Translations under genes and position numbers: made by a program
In this document: positions 54,426 to 63,410 of the stretch, one piece after another
How the letters are laid out: each line of letters starts with the position of its first letter
Position numbering within the stretch: the stretch's first letter is position 1
Notes under the pieces: generated by a model
Database searches by the model: none
Told to the model about the DNA's origin: nothing
Seen by the model: the letters and a program-made list of their open reading frames with translations, nothing else
Origin: Betaproteobacteria bacterium
GTDB lineage: Bacteria; Pseudomonadota; Gammaproteobacteria; Burkholderiales; SG8-39
DNA: 64,000 nt
Direction: 5' to 3'
NCBI GenBank assembly: GCA_016713125.1
Contig: JADJPT010000008.1
Location: forward strand, 62,001 to 126,000

Positions 54426-55886
54426 TCAGGTTGCCAGATAGATGCTCTTTGCCTGCAGGTAGGGTAGCAGACCCTGCCGGCCCTTCTCGCGCCCCAGCCC
54501 GCTCTGCTTGTAGCCGCCGAAGGGCGTGGTGATCGACAGCTGCTTGTAGGTGTTGATCCACACCGTGCCGGCCTCGATGCGCCGCGCGACGCGCCAGGCG
54601 CGCGCGAAATCGGCGCTCCAGATGCCGCAGGCCAGGCCGAACTCGCTGTGGTTGGCCTGCGCGACGAGGTCCTCCTCGTCGGCGAAGGGCAGGACGCACA
54701 GCACCGGGCCGAAGATCTCGGTCTGGCACACCGCCGCGTCGTTGCGCATGCCGGCCAGGATGGTCGGCAGGTAGTAGGCGCCGCGGCCGAACTGCGCGCC
54801 CGCGGGCCGCGCGCCGCCGCACAGCAGCTGCGCGCCGTCGCGGCGCGCCGCCTGCACGATGGTGTCGACGTGCTGCACGCGCTGCTCGGAGGCCAGCGGT
54901 CCGACCTGCGTGTGCGGATCCTCGGGCGGGCCCAGGCGCAGGGCGCGGGTCTTCGCCACCAGCGCCTCGACGAAGCGCGGGTACAGCGCCTGCTGCACGA
55001 ACAGCCGCGAGCCGGCCACGCAGGACTGGCCCATGGCCTCGAAGATGCCCCACAGCACGCCTTCCAGCGCGCGCTCCACGTCGGCGTCGGCGAACACGAT
55101 CTGCGGCGACTTGCCGCCCAGCTCGAAGCAGGCCGGGATCATGCGTTCGGCGGCGACGCGCGCGATGGCGCGCCCGGTGGCGGTGCCGCCGGTGAAGGAG
55201 ATCATGCGCACGCCCGGATGCTGCACCAGGGCCGCGCCGGTGTCCGCGCCGCTGCCCGGCAGCACGTTGAGCAGGCCCGGCGGCAGACCCGCCTCCAGGC
55301 ACAGCCGGCCCAGCGCCAGCGAAGTCTGCGGCGTGAGTTCCGAGGGCTTGAGGATCACTGCATTGCCGGCGGCCAGCGCCGGCGCGGCCTTCTGCGCGTC
55401 CATGGTCAGCGGCGAGTTCCACGGCGTGATGGCGGCCACCACGCCCAGCGGCTCGTAGCTGGTCATCGACACATAGTCGCCGCGCGGCGGCGTGACCTCG
55501 GCGGCGAAGGTTTCGATCTCGGCCGCGTAGTAGCGGAAGATGCCGGCGGCGGACTTCGCCTGCTGGCGCGATTCGGCCAGCGGCTTGCCGTTCTCGCGCG
55601 TCTGCGTCAGCGCCAGGGCTTCGGCGTGCTGCTCGATCTGCGCCGCGATGGCCTGCAGCAGCGCGGCGCGCTGGTGGCCGCGCAGCGCGGCCCAGGCCGG
55701 TTGCGCGGCCTGCGCCGCCCGCACCGCGGCGTCGACGTCGTCCGGCCCGGCGGCGCCGACCTCGCCCAGCAGCTCGCCGCTGGCCGGGTTGATCGCCGGC
55801 AGGGCGGGCGCCGAGCCTGTGCGCCATTCGCCGCCGACCAGGAACGGAATGCGCTGCACGGCCGGCTTCGCCACGGCGTGGTTCAT
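54426..55886 (-). CDS. Aldehyde dehydrogenase (NAD(P)-dependent)
   Basis: This 486-residue ALDH has the cofactor-binding PWNSPLTMDAQKAAPALAAG, LKPSELTP, SFTGGTATGRAIA, the catalytic Glu in FELGGKSPQIVF, the catalytic Cys in AMGQSCVAGSRLF (QSC), EIFGPVLCVLPF and GGYKQSGLGREKG. It oxidises an aldehyde to the acid. The ATG overlaps the HyuB stop by 4 bp, so translation is coupled with the hydantoinase subunits. Confidence 0.95.
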   Translation of the reverse strand: MNHAVAKPAVQRIPFLVGGEWRTGSAPALPAINPASGELLGEVGAAGPDDVDAAVRAAQAAQPAWAALRGHQRAALLQAIAAQIEQHAEALALTQTRENGKPLAESRQQAKSAAGIFRYYAAEIETFAAEVTPPRGDYVSMTSYEPLGVVAAITPWNSPLTMDAQKAAPALAAGNAVILKPSELTPQTSLALGRLCLEAGLPPGLLNVLPGSGADTGAALVQHPGVRMISFTGGTATGRAIARVAAERMIPACFELGGKSPQIVFADADVERALEGVLWGIFEAMGQSCVAGSRLFVQQALYPRFVEALVAKTRALRLGPPEDPHTQVGPLASEQRVQHVDTIVQAARRDGAQLLCGGARPAGAQFGRGAYYLPTILAGMRNDAAVCQTEIFGPVLCVLPFADEEDLVAQANHSEFGLACGIWSADFARAWRVARRIEAGTVWINTYKQLSITTPFGGYKQSGLGREKGRQGLLPYLQAKSIYLAT

Positions 55887-57613
55887 GCCCGCGCGGCTCT
55901 GGCCTTGCGCGTCGCTTCCGCGTCGATGCCGCCGGCCGCGTCGAGCACCACGCCGTAGTCGTCGAGCGCGGCCTGCACGCTGACGTAGCCCAGGCGCACG
56001 TCGCGCGCGACGCGCTCGGGTTCGCGTTCGGTGGCCAGGCCGAAGCCGCCGCCGCCGGGCAGTGCCATGCTCAGGCGGTCGCCCGGGCGCAGCGCCTGCT
56101 GCGGGCCGTGCGGGATCTCGACATCGTTCAGCATCAGGTGTTCGCCGCGGCCCACGCCGCCGCCCAGCCGGCCGAACACCGGATAGGGCGAATCGGGCTT
56201 GCGGCCCGAGCCGCGGATGCCGACCACCATCGGGCCGTCGGGCCCCAGCTCGCCGTCGGCGACCACGAACTCGAAGGTCTGGCCCAGGCCGCCGCGGTTG
56301 CGCCCGGGGCCGCCCGAGTCGGGCACCAGTTCCTTCTTCAGGTAGATGATGGGCAGGTCGTTCTCGGCCGTCTCGATGGGGATATTGCCGACGTTGTACG
56401 GAAAGCCGCGCGCGGTCGGCCCGTCGGTGCGCGCGTTGGCGCCCAGCCCGCCCATGCTCGAGGTGATGCCCACGTAGGTGCGCCCGTCCATGCGCTTGGC
56501 GCGGAAGTAGGTGAACACCAGCGGCGTGGCGCCGCTGCCGGCCATGATGCGCCCGGGCAGGGCCTTGGCCAGCGCGCCGAACACGATCTCCGGCAGGTTG
56601 TGGCAGACCATGGTGCGGCCCCAGGTCGGCGCCGGCGGCCTGCAGTTGAGCAGCGAGCCTTCCGGAGCCTTCACCGTCACCGGGCGGAAGCTGCCCTCGT
56701 TGTTGGGCACCGAAGGGTCGAGCGCCAGCTTGATCGGGTACATGCTGTACGAGCGCGTCATGTTGAAGGTGGTGTTCACCGCCGCCGCCACCTCGCCCGA
56801 GGAGCCCGCGTAGTCGATGACGATCGAGTCGCCCTGCACCGTCAGCGCCACCTTGATGCGGATGCCCGAGACGTTGCCGATGGTCGGCAGGGTGACCTCG
56901 TTCTCGTAGGTGCCGTCGGGCACCTCGGCGATCTTGGCACGCAGGCTGGCCTCGGAGCGCGAGCTGATCTCGTGCGACAGCGCGAGCAGCGCGCGCGCGT
57001 CGAGGCCGTAGTCCTCGAGCATGCTGACCAGGCCGCGACCGCAGACGTTGTTGGCGACGATCTGCGCGCGCATGTCGCCGAACATCTTGTCGGGTTCGCG
57101 CACGTTGGCGCGGATGATCTGGCGGATCGCCGGGTCGAACTCGCCGGCGCGGTACAGCTTGAGCATCGGCAGGCGCAGGCCTTCCTCGTACATGTCCTTG
57201 GATTCGGTGGTCGCCATGCGTCCGCCGACGTCCAGGTGGTGCACGATGCAGATCGAGAACGCGACGATGGCGTCCTTGTGGAAGATCGGCGAGGCGATGC
57301 ACAGGTCGTAGGCGTGGCCGGTGCCCTGCCAGGGATCGTTGGTGATCAGCGCGTCGCCCGGTTGCAGGTCGGCGACCGGGAAGTGCTCGAGGAAATTGCG
57401 CATCACGTAGGGCATCACGCCGATGAAGGCCGTGGTGGTCTTGGTCGAGTGCGCGAGCAGGTTGCCCTCGATGTCGAACAGCCCGCAGGCGAAGTCGTGG
57501 AAGTCGCGCACCACCGAGGAGTACGAGGTGCGGATCAGCCCGGTGGCGGCCTCGTCGGCCACCGACAGCACGCGGTTCCAGAGGATCTGGGTCAGTACGG
57601 AATCGAGTTGCAT
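55883..57613 (-). CDS. hyuB: Hydantoinase B/oxoprolinase family protein
   Basis: This 576-residue HyuB begins MQLDSVLTQILWNRVLSVAD. It has FHDFACGLFD, GDALITNDPWQGTGHAYDL, IVHHLDVGGRM, an INDPW-like loop, DYAGSSGEVAAAVN, GLGANARTDG and RGGLGQ. With HyuA it forms ATP-dependent hydantoinase/5-oxoprolinase or acetophenone-carboxylase-like complexes. Start and upstream stop share one base (TGATG), and the downstream ALDH overlaps by 4 bp, so it is a tightly coupled operon. Confidence 0.93.
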   Translation of the reverse strand: MQLDSVLTQILWNRVLSVADEAATGLIRTSYSSVVRDFHDFACGLFDIEGNLLAHSTKTTTAFIGVMPYVMRNFLEHFPVADLQPGDALITNDPWQGTGHAYDLCIASPIFHKDAIVAFSICIVHHLDVGGRMATTESKDMYEEGLRLPMLKLYRAGEFDPAIRQIIRANVREPDKMFGDMRAQIVANNVCGRGLVSMLEDYGLDARALLALSHEISSRSEASLRAKIAEVPDGTYENEVTLPTIGNVSGIRIKVALTVQGDSIVIDYAGSSGEVAAAVNTTFNMTRSYSMYPIKLALDPSVPNNEGSFRPVTVKAPEGSLLNCRPPAPTWGRTMVCHNLPEIVFGALAKALPGRIMAGSGATPLVFTYFRAKRMDGRTYVGITSSMGGLGANARTDGPTARGFPYNVGNIPIETAENDLPIIYLKKELVPDSGGPGRNRGGLGQTFEFVVADGELGPDGPMVVGIRGSGRKPDSPYPVFGRLGGGVGRGEHLMLNDVEIPHGPQQALRPGDRLSMALPGGGGFGLATEREPERVARDVRLGYVSVQAALDDYGVVLDAAGGIDAEATRKARAARA

Positions 57614-59694
57614 CACTGCGCCTCCTGGCTGGCGAGCGTGACCACGAGGCAGCCGAACTCGTCCACCGTGAGCGTGTCGCCGCGGTCGATGACGGTGGTC
57701 GATTCGCGCTCCTCGATGATGGCCGGACCGGCGATGCGACTGCCCGGTCCGAGGTCCTTGCGGGCGTACACCGGCGCCTGCTGGTAGCCGCCGGCGCTGG
57801 GCACGTACAGGCGGCGCTGCGCCTTCGGTTGCGGATCGGCGCCCGCGGCGCCGGGTTTGACCACCGGCTTGGCCGAGGCCTGCCAGGCCTTGACGCGCAG
57901 CGTGACGACTTCCAGCGGCGTGTCGTCGTCGACGCGGCCGTAGTGCTCGGCGTACTCGCGGTTGAAGGCGTCCTCGATGCGCTGGCGCGCGCCGGCGTCG
58001 CTCCAGCGGCCGACGACCTCGATCTCCAGCGGGTAGTCCTGGCCGACGCGCCAGATGTCGGCCATGCAGGCGTAGTTCAGCGTGCCGCCGGCCGGCAGCA
58101 GCGCGGCGGCCTCGGTCTCCAGCGCGTGCGTCCAGCGGTCGAGCTCGGCGAGGTCCACGTCGCGCAGCAGCCGGCGCACCGCGCGCGGGCGCTCGATGGC
58201 CATCGGCGCGGTCAGCAGGCCGAAGGCCGACATCACGCCGGGCAGCGGCGGGATCACCACCTGCGGGCAGCCCAGCTTGCGCGCCAGGCCGATGGCATGC
58301 ACCGGACCGGCGCCGCCGAAGCCCACCAGCGTGAGGTTGCGCGCGGTCTGGCCCTTCTCGGCGATGTGCACGCGGGCGGCCGAGGCCATGGTCTCGTTGA
58401 CCAGGTTGTGCACGCCCCAGGCGGCCTCGACCACGCTGGTCGCGAGCGGCTCGGCGAGCTTGTTGCGGACGGCGCGCTCGGCGGCCGCGGCCGAGAGCTT
58501 CATTTCGCCGCCGAGGAAGCTGTCGGCGTCGAGGAAGCCCAGCACCAGGTCGCAGTCGGTCACCGTCGGGTGTTCGCCGCCCAGGTCGTAGCAGGCCGGG
58601 CCGGGGCTGGAGTTGGCGCTGTCCGGGCCGACCTGCATCAGGCCGAGCGCGTTGACGCGCGCGATGCTGCCGCCGCCGGCGCCGATTTCCAGCAGGTCGT
58701 AGACCGGGGTGGCGATGGGGATGCCGCTGCCGGGCTTGAAGCGCTGCACGCGGTCGACTTCGAAGGTGCGCGTGCGCGCCGCCTTGCCGTCGAGCACCAC
58801 GCACAGCTTGGCGGTGGTGCCGCCCATGTCGAAGGACAGCAGGCGGCGCGCGCCGATCAGCCGGCCGTAGTGCGCGGCGGCCTCGACGCCGGCCGCCGGG
58901 CCGGATTCGACCGCCTGCACCGGAAAGCGCTTGGTGGTCTCGGCGGTCGCGGTGCCGCCGTTGGAGAGCATGACGAACAGGTTGTTCGGGTAGCCGTCGG
59001 CGCGCAGCTCGGCCGACAGGCGGTCGAGGTACTGCGCGGCAGTGGGCTTCACGTAGGCGTCGACCACCGTGGTCGAGGTGCGCTCGTACTCCTTGGGCTC
59101 GGGATGCACCTCGCTGGAGATCGAGAACTCCACGCCGGGCAGCTCGGCGGCGAGGATCTCGCGCGCGCGCCGCTCGTGGTCGGGGTTGCGGTAGGAATGC
59201 AGGAAGCACACCGCCACCGACTGCACGCCGGCCTTGCGGAACACCGCCGCCGCGGCGCGCACCGCGGCCTCGTCCAGCGGCACGTGCACGCGGCCGTCGA
59301 CCAGCACGCGCTCGGGCACGCCGATGCGCAGCGGGCGCTCGACCAGCGGTTCGGGGAACTCGATGAACGGGTCGTAGATGTCGTAGCGCATCTCGCGCGC
59401 GAACTCGAGCACGTCGCGAAAGCCCGCGGTGGTGAGCAGCCCGGTCAGCGCGCCCTTGCGCTCGAGCACCACGTTGGTCAGCAGCGTGGTGGCGTGGATC
59501 ACCGCCTCGGCGTTGTGCAGCGTGTCGGCGCGCAGCTGCTTGAAGCGGCGCATGCCTTCGAGCACCGCGCGCTCGGGACGGTCGGGGGTGGTCAGGCACT
59601 TCTCGACGAAGACATCGCCGGTGCGGTCATCGACCATGGTGAAGTCGGTGAACGTGCCGCCGATGTCGACGCCGATTCTGTAGCTTCCGGGCAT
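57613..59694 (-). CDS. hyuA: Hydantoinase A/oxoprolinase family protein (ATP-binding subunit)
   Basis: This 693-residue HyuA of the ASKHA fold starts YRIGVDIGGTFTDFTMVD (phosphate 1 loop). It has VIHATTLLTNVVLERKGA, ISSEVHPEPKEYERTSTTVV, the second nucleotide motif LLSFDMGGTTAKLCVV, IGAGGGSIARV, GPACY and LVGFGGAGPVHAIGLA. It hydrolyses ATP to drive amide-ring opening or carboxylation with HyuB. It lies 43 bp after a Bug receptor gene, suggesting that receptor captures the substrate. Confidence 0.94.
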   Translation of the reverse strand: MPGSYRIGVDIGGTFTDFTMVDDRTGDVFVEKCLTTPDRPERAVLEGMRRFKQLRADTLHNAEAVIHATTLLTNVVLERKGALTGLLTTAGFRDVLEFAREMRYDIYDPFIEFPEPLVERPLRIGVPERVLVDGRVHVPLDEAAVRAAAAVFRKAGVQSVAVCFLHSYRNPDHERRAREILAAELPGVEFSISSEVHPEPKEYERTSTTVVDAYVKPTAAQYLDRLSAELRADGYPNNLFVMLSNGGTATAETTKRFPVQAVESGPAAGVEAAAHYGRLIGARRLLSFDMGGTTAKLCVVLDGKAARTRTFEVDRVQRFKPGSGIPIATPVYDLLEIGAGGGSIARVNALGLMQVGPDSANSSPGPACYDLGGEHPTVTDCDLVLGFLDADSFLGGEMKLSAAAAERAVRNKLAEPLATSVVEAAWGVHNLVNETMASAARVHIAEKGQTARNLTLVGFGGAGPVHAIGLARKLGCPQVVIPPLPGVMSAFGLLTAPMAIERPRAVRRLLRDVDLAELDRWTHALETEAAALLPAGGTLNYACMADIWRVGQDYPLEIEVVGRWSDAGARQRIEDAFNREYAEHYGRVDDDTPLEVVTLRVKAWQASAKPVVKPGAAGADPQPKAQRRLYVPSAGGYQQAPVYARKDLGPGSRIAGPAIIEERESTTVIDRGDTLTVDEFGCLVVTLASQEAQ

Positions 59695-59737
59695 TTCGTG
59701 TTTCCTCGTGTTTCCCTGTGTTTCCCTGCGGCTGCGC

Positions 59738-60718
59738 TCAGCGCTTGTCGAGGTTCATCTTCGGCGCGGTTTCGCGGAACCAGTTCTGGCGCTCCTTCCA
59801 GGTCTTCTGCACCTGTTCGCCCGGCATGTTGATGAACAGCAGGTCGGCCTTCTTGGGGAATTCCTCGCGGAACAGGTCGCCGTACTTGGCAACCGCCTTC
59901 TGGATCGCGTCGACCAGCCTGGCGCGCACGTCCTCGGGCAGGCCGCGCGGCGCCAGCACCGCGGAGATGAAGTCGAGCGAGACCGGGTAACCCTGCTCCT
60001 TGAGCGTGGGGATGCTCGGCGTGTCCGGGCGGCGCTGGTCGCCGGCCACCGCCAGGATGCGCGCCTGCGGATTGCGCGCCGCGCCGCCGGTGCCGGCGGT
60101 GACGGCGAAGTCGACGTGGCCGCCGAGCATGGCCGAGACCGACTCGGGGCTGGACTTGTAGGGCACGTAGGTCAGCTTCACGCCGGTCAGGTCCCACAGG
60201 CGCTCGGCGGTGAAGTGCGTGATCACGCCGATGCCGTAGGAGGCATAGCTCAGCTTGCCGTTGGCCTTCTTCGCCGCGTCGATGACATCGGCCATGTTCT
60301 TGTACGGCGAATCGGCGCGCGCGGTGATGTAGATGGCGCCCATGCCGAAGCCGTTCAGGTAGGAGAAGCTGTCCATGTTGTATTCGACGGTCTTCTGCAC
60401 GAAGGGCAGGGCGACGACCAGCGAATCGAAGGCGCCCATCAGCGTGTAGCCGTCGGGCTTGGCCTTGGCCACCTGGTTGGCGCCGATCACGCCGCCGGCG
60501 CCGGGCACGTTGACCACCACCACCGGCTGGCCGAGGAACTCCTGCCACTTGCCGGTCATCAGGCGCACCGCGGTGTCGGTGGTGCCGCCGGGCGCGGCCG
60601 GCAGGATCAGTTCGATCTGTTTGTTGGGGAAGCCCTGTGCGTGCGCGCCTGCGCTGCAGGCCAGTGCCAGAACGGTTGCGGACAGCGTGCGTGCAGCGAT
60701 GCGGCGAGCCGTGTGCAT
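59738..60718 (-). CDS. Bug-family solute-binding protein
   Basis: This 326-residue receptor opens the minus-strand HyuAB cluster. A signal peptide to about residue 27 (SAGAHAQG) is followed by IELILPAAPGGTTDTAVRLM, NVPGAGGVIGANQ, KPDGYTLMGAFD, YASYGIGVITHFTAERL and VPYKSSPESV. The YKSSPE segment replaces the usual YKGxxP, an atypical ligand loop. Being first in the cluster it is expected to bring in the cyclic amide or related substrate. Confidence 0.93.
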   Translation of the reverse strand: MHTARRIAARTLSATVLALACSAGAHAQGFPNKQIELILPAAPGGTTDTAVRLMTGKWQEFLGQPVVVVNVPGAGGVIGANQVAKAKPDGYTLMGAFDSLVVALPFVQKTVEYNMDSFSYLNGFGMGAIYITARADSPYKNMADVIDAAKKANGKLSYASYGIGVITHFTAERLWDLTGVKLTYVPYKSSPESVSAMLGGHVDFAVTAGTGGAARNPQARILAVAGDQRRPDTPSIPTLKEQGYPVSLDFISAVLAPRGLPEDVRARLVDAIQKAVAKYGDLFREEFPKKADLLFINMPGEQVQKTWKERQNWFRETAPKMNLDKR

Positions 60719-60950
60719 GGATACCCCCGGTGGGTGCGGATCGGTTTGGGAAAGGGAAGGCCGTCCCCTGCGTTTCTCCAGAGGAAACGGCGCTCGGGAA
60801 CAGTATAGTCACGGGGAGAGAACCTCAGGCAAGCGGCGGCGGCGGTGTTTCGCTGGGGGAACTGCGCGGGCCGGGCCGCGGGCACCGATTGGCGCCGCCG
60901 CGGCGCCCGTTTTGCCTTACGCTAGCGGTTCGTGGCCCTGGCCGGAGTGC

Positions 60951-61581
60951 ATGCGCGTGCGCAAGATCCTGATCGTCGACGACCATCCGCTGTATCGCGA
61001 AGGCATGCTGAGTGTGATGCGCGCGCCTGACCGATGTCGAAGTCAACGGCGAGGGCAGCGCCGAGGACGGCCTCGCGCACCTCGAGCGCAATCCGGACAT
61101 CGACGCGGTGCTGATCGACCTGCGCCTGCCGGGCATGGACGGCTTCAGCGCGCTGGCGCTGTACGCGCAGCGCTTCCCCACCGTTTCGCGCGTGGTGGTT
61201 TCCGGCGACGATGCGCCGCAGCTGATGCGCCGCGCGTTCGACGCCGGCGCCTCCGGCTTCATCCCCAAGTCGATGTCGGTGGCCGAGGTCGCCGCGGCGA
61301 TCGAGCGGGTGCTGGCCGGCGAGATGTTCGTGCCGCCGGCGCAGCACGCGTCCGCGCCGGCCGGCGGCGCGCCCGCGCTCGCCCTCACGCTGCGCCAGCT
61401 CGAGGCGCTGCGCCTGCTCGGCGCCGGGCACACCAACAAGGAGATCGCCCGGGCGCTGGACATCACCGAGCGCACGGCGAAGGCGCATGTCGCCGCGATC
61501 TTCGACGCGCTGGGCGCCGAGAACCGCACCCAGGCGGTGCTCGCCGCGCAGCGCCTCGGTTACCTGCAGCCGGAGTCATGA
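60951..61581 (+). CDS. LuxR/NarL-type response regulator, one frameshift
   Basis: MRVRKILIVDDHPLYREGM (acidic pair Asp-Asp) begins in one frame. After removing one C near 61030 (GCGCGC-CTGACC) it continues TDVEVNGEGSAEDGL, then VLIDLRLPGMDGFSAL with the phospho-Asp, SGFIPKSMSV with the Lys, and a LuxR HTH (LTLRQLEALRLLGAGHTNKE, ALDITERTAKAHVAAIFDAL). Restored length is ~210 residues. Its stop overlaps the start of the hybrid kinase (ATGA), so the two form one signalling unit that activates unknown targets. Confidence 0.9.
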
Positions 61582-63410
61582 GCGGCGCGAAGTCCGCGGC
61601 ACCCCGCGAGGTGCCCCGCGATGCGCCACGCATCGATCCGCGCGCCGCGCGCGACCTGGCCGACGGCCTGTACCGCCAGGGGGTGACCGCCTCGATCGTC
61701 TCGGCGGTGATCGGCGCGGTGATCGTCGGCGTGATGTGGCAGCGCGTGCCGCACGCCGTGCTGGCCGGCTGGTATGCACTGGTGCTGGCCAACCAGGTGG
61801 CGCGCGTCGCGCTGATGCGCGCCTACAAGCGCGCACGTGCGGCGGGCGCCGAACGGTTTGCCCCCGGGCCCTGGCTGCGCCGCTACGCCTGGACCATGGC
61901 GGCGGGCGGGGCGATCTTCGGCAGCGTCGCCTTCGTGATGTTCCCGGTCGGCGACGCGCTCGGCCAGGCCTTCCTGGTGGTGATCGTGTTCGGCCTGGCG
62001 GCCGGCGCCATGCCGGCCAACGCGTATTTCCGCCCGGCGCTGCTCGCGCACGCCTTCCTGATGCTGCTGCCGATGATCCTCAGGCTCGCCGCCGAGGGCG
62101 GTCGCGAGTACGGCACCCTGAGCTTCACCACCGCGTTCGGGCTGCTGGTGATCCTCGCCTTCGGCCTGCGGCAGGCCGCGGTGCTGGCCGAGTCGGTCGC
62201 GCTGCGCTACCAGAACGTCGACCTGATCGACGAATTGCGCAGCCAGTCCGAACTGGCCCGCGCGGCGCAACGCAGCGCCGAGCAGGCCAGTTTCGCCAAG
62301 TCGCAGTTCTTCGCCGCGGCCAGCCACGACCTGCGCCAGCCCCTGCAGGCGCTCGGCCTGTTCGCCGCTTCGCTGCGCGAGGCCGGGATGGGGCCCGACG
62401 GCGAGCGGCGCGTGGCGCAGATCCTGAACAGCGTCGATGCGCTCGATTCGCTGTTCGACGAACTGCTCGACATCTCCAAGCTGGACGCCGGCTACGTGAA
62501 GCCCGCGCCCGCGCATTTCCGGCTGCGCGCGCTGTTCGAGCGGCTGCAGAACACCTATGCGCCCCTGGCGCGCAAGGCCGGGCTGGCGCTGGCCTTTCGC
62601 GAAGCCGGCGAGGTGCTGCATAGCGACAGCGTGCTGCTCGAGCGCGTGCTCGGCAACCTGATCGCCAACGCGCTGCGCTACACCGCGCAGGGCGGCGTCG
62701 AGGTGCGCTGCCGCGCGCAGGGCGCGAACTGCGTGATCGAGGTCGCCGACAGCGGGCCGGGCATCCCGGCCGGGGAGCACGAGCGCATCTTCGACGAGTT
62801 CTACCAGCTGGGCAATTCCGAGCGCGACCGGCGCAAGGGCCTGGGGCTGGGCCTGGCCACGGTGAAGCGCATCGCCCAGCTGCTCGACTGCCGCGTGGCC
62901 CTCGAGTCGGCGCCGGGCGAGGGCTCGGTGTTCTCGATCGCGGTGCCGCTCGGCGATGTCGGGCGCATCGCGCCGGCTGCCGTCGCGCCGAGCGCGGCCG
63001 AGGTCGACGCCTTGCAGGGCCGGGTGATCGCCATCGTCGACGACGAGCGCGACGTGCGCGAGGGCCTGATGGAGTTGTTCGCGACCTGGCGCTGCCGTCC
63101 GGTCGCCGCCGGTTCCGCCGAGGAACTGCTGGCCCGGCTGGAGGTCGGTGCCCTGCGCCCGGACGTGGTGGTGGCGGATTTCAGGCTGCGCGACCATGCC
63201 ACCGGCGTGGCCGCGATCGAGGCGGTGCGGGCGCGTTACGGCGCGGCCCTGCCGGCCCTGATCATGTCCGGCGACACCAGCAGCGAGATCTTCGCCATGG
63301 CGCGCGAACAGCAGCTGCCGCTGCTGTCCAAGCCGGTGCGCGCGGCGCGGCTGCGCGCGGCCCTGCAGCACCTGCTGACCGACCCGCGCGCCGCTCAGCC
63401 GAAGGTGTAG
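61578..63410 (+). CDS. Hybrid sensor histidine kinase with C-terminal receiver
   Basis: This 610-residue protein has ~6 membrane helices in residues ~35-205 (no periplasmic sensor domain), and a short coiled segment. The HisKA domain has the phospho-His in AAASHDLRQPLQALGLF, the HATPase boxes are VLGNLIANALRYTA, DSGPGIPAGE and GLGLGLATVKRIAQ, and a receiver (IAIVDDERDVREGLMELF, Asp in VVVADFRLRDHATG, Lys in LLSKPVRAA) follows. The SHDLRQPLQALGLF type is common in Burkholderiales kinases of the RpfC/NahK-like group. Its cognate regulator lies immediately upstream. Confidence 0.93.
   Translation: MSGAKSAAPREVPRDAPRIDPRAARDLADGLYRQGVTASIVSAVIGAVIVGVMWQRVPHAVLAGWYALVLANQVARVALMRAYKRARAAGAERFAPGPWLRRYAWTMAAGGAIFGSVAFVMFPVGDALGQAFLVVIVFGLAAGAMPANAYFRPALLAHAFLMLLPMILRLAAEGGREYGTLSFTTAFGLLVILAFGLRQAAVLAESVALRYQNVDLIDELRSQSELARAAQRSAEQASFAKSQFFAAASHDLRQPLQALGLFAASLREAGMGPDGERRVAQILNSVDALDSLFDELLDISKLDAGYVKPAPAHFRLRALFERLQNTYAPLARKAGLALAFREAGEVLHSDSVLLERVLGNLIANALRYTAQGGVEVRCRAQGANCVIEVADSGPGIPAGEHERIFDEFYQLGNSERDRRKGLGLGLATVKRIAQLLDCRVALESAPGEGSVFSIAVPLGDVGRIAPAAVAPSAAEVDALQGRVIAIVDDERDVREGLMELFATWRCRPVAAGSAEELLARLEVGALRPDVVVADFRLRDHATGVAAIEAVRARYGAALPALIMSGDTSSEIFAMAREQQLPLLSKPVRAARLRAALQHLLTDPRAAQPKV

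Noticed and set aside
55883..59599. 1238-codon minus-strand frame as a HyuA-HyuB fusion
   Set aside because: HyuA is in another frame (57613-59694); HyuB starts cleanly at 57613 with a one-base overlap.
60618..60840. Possible attenuator or small RNA between the Bug gene and the response regulator
   Set aside because: No stem with T tract and no convincing promoter; the short open frames there look like noise.
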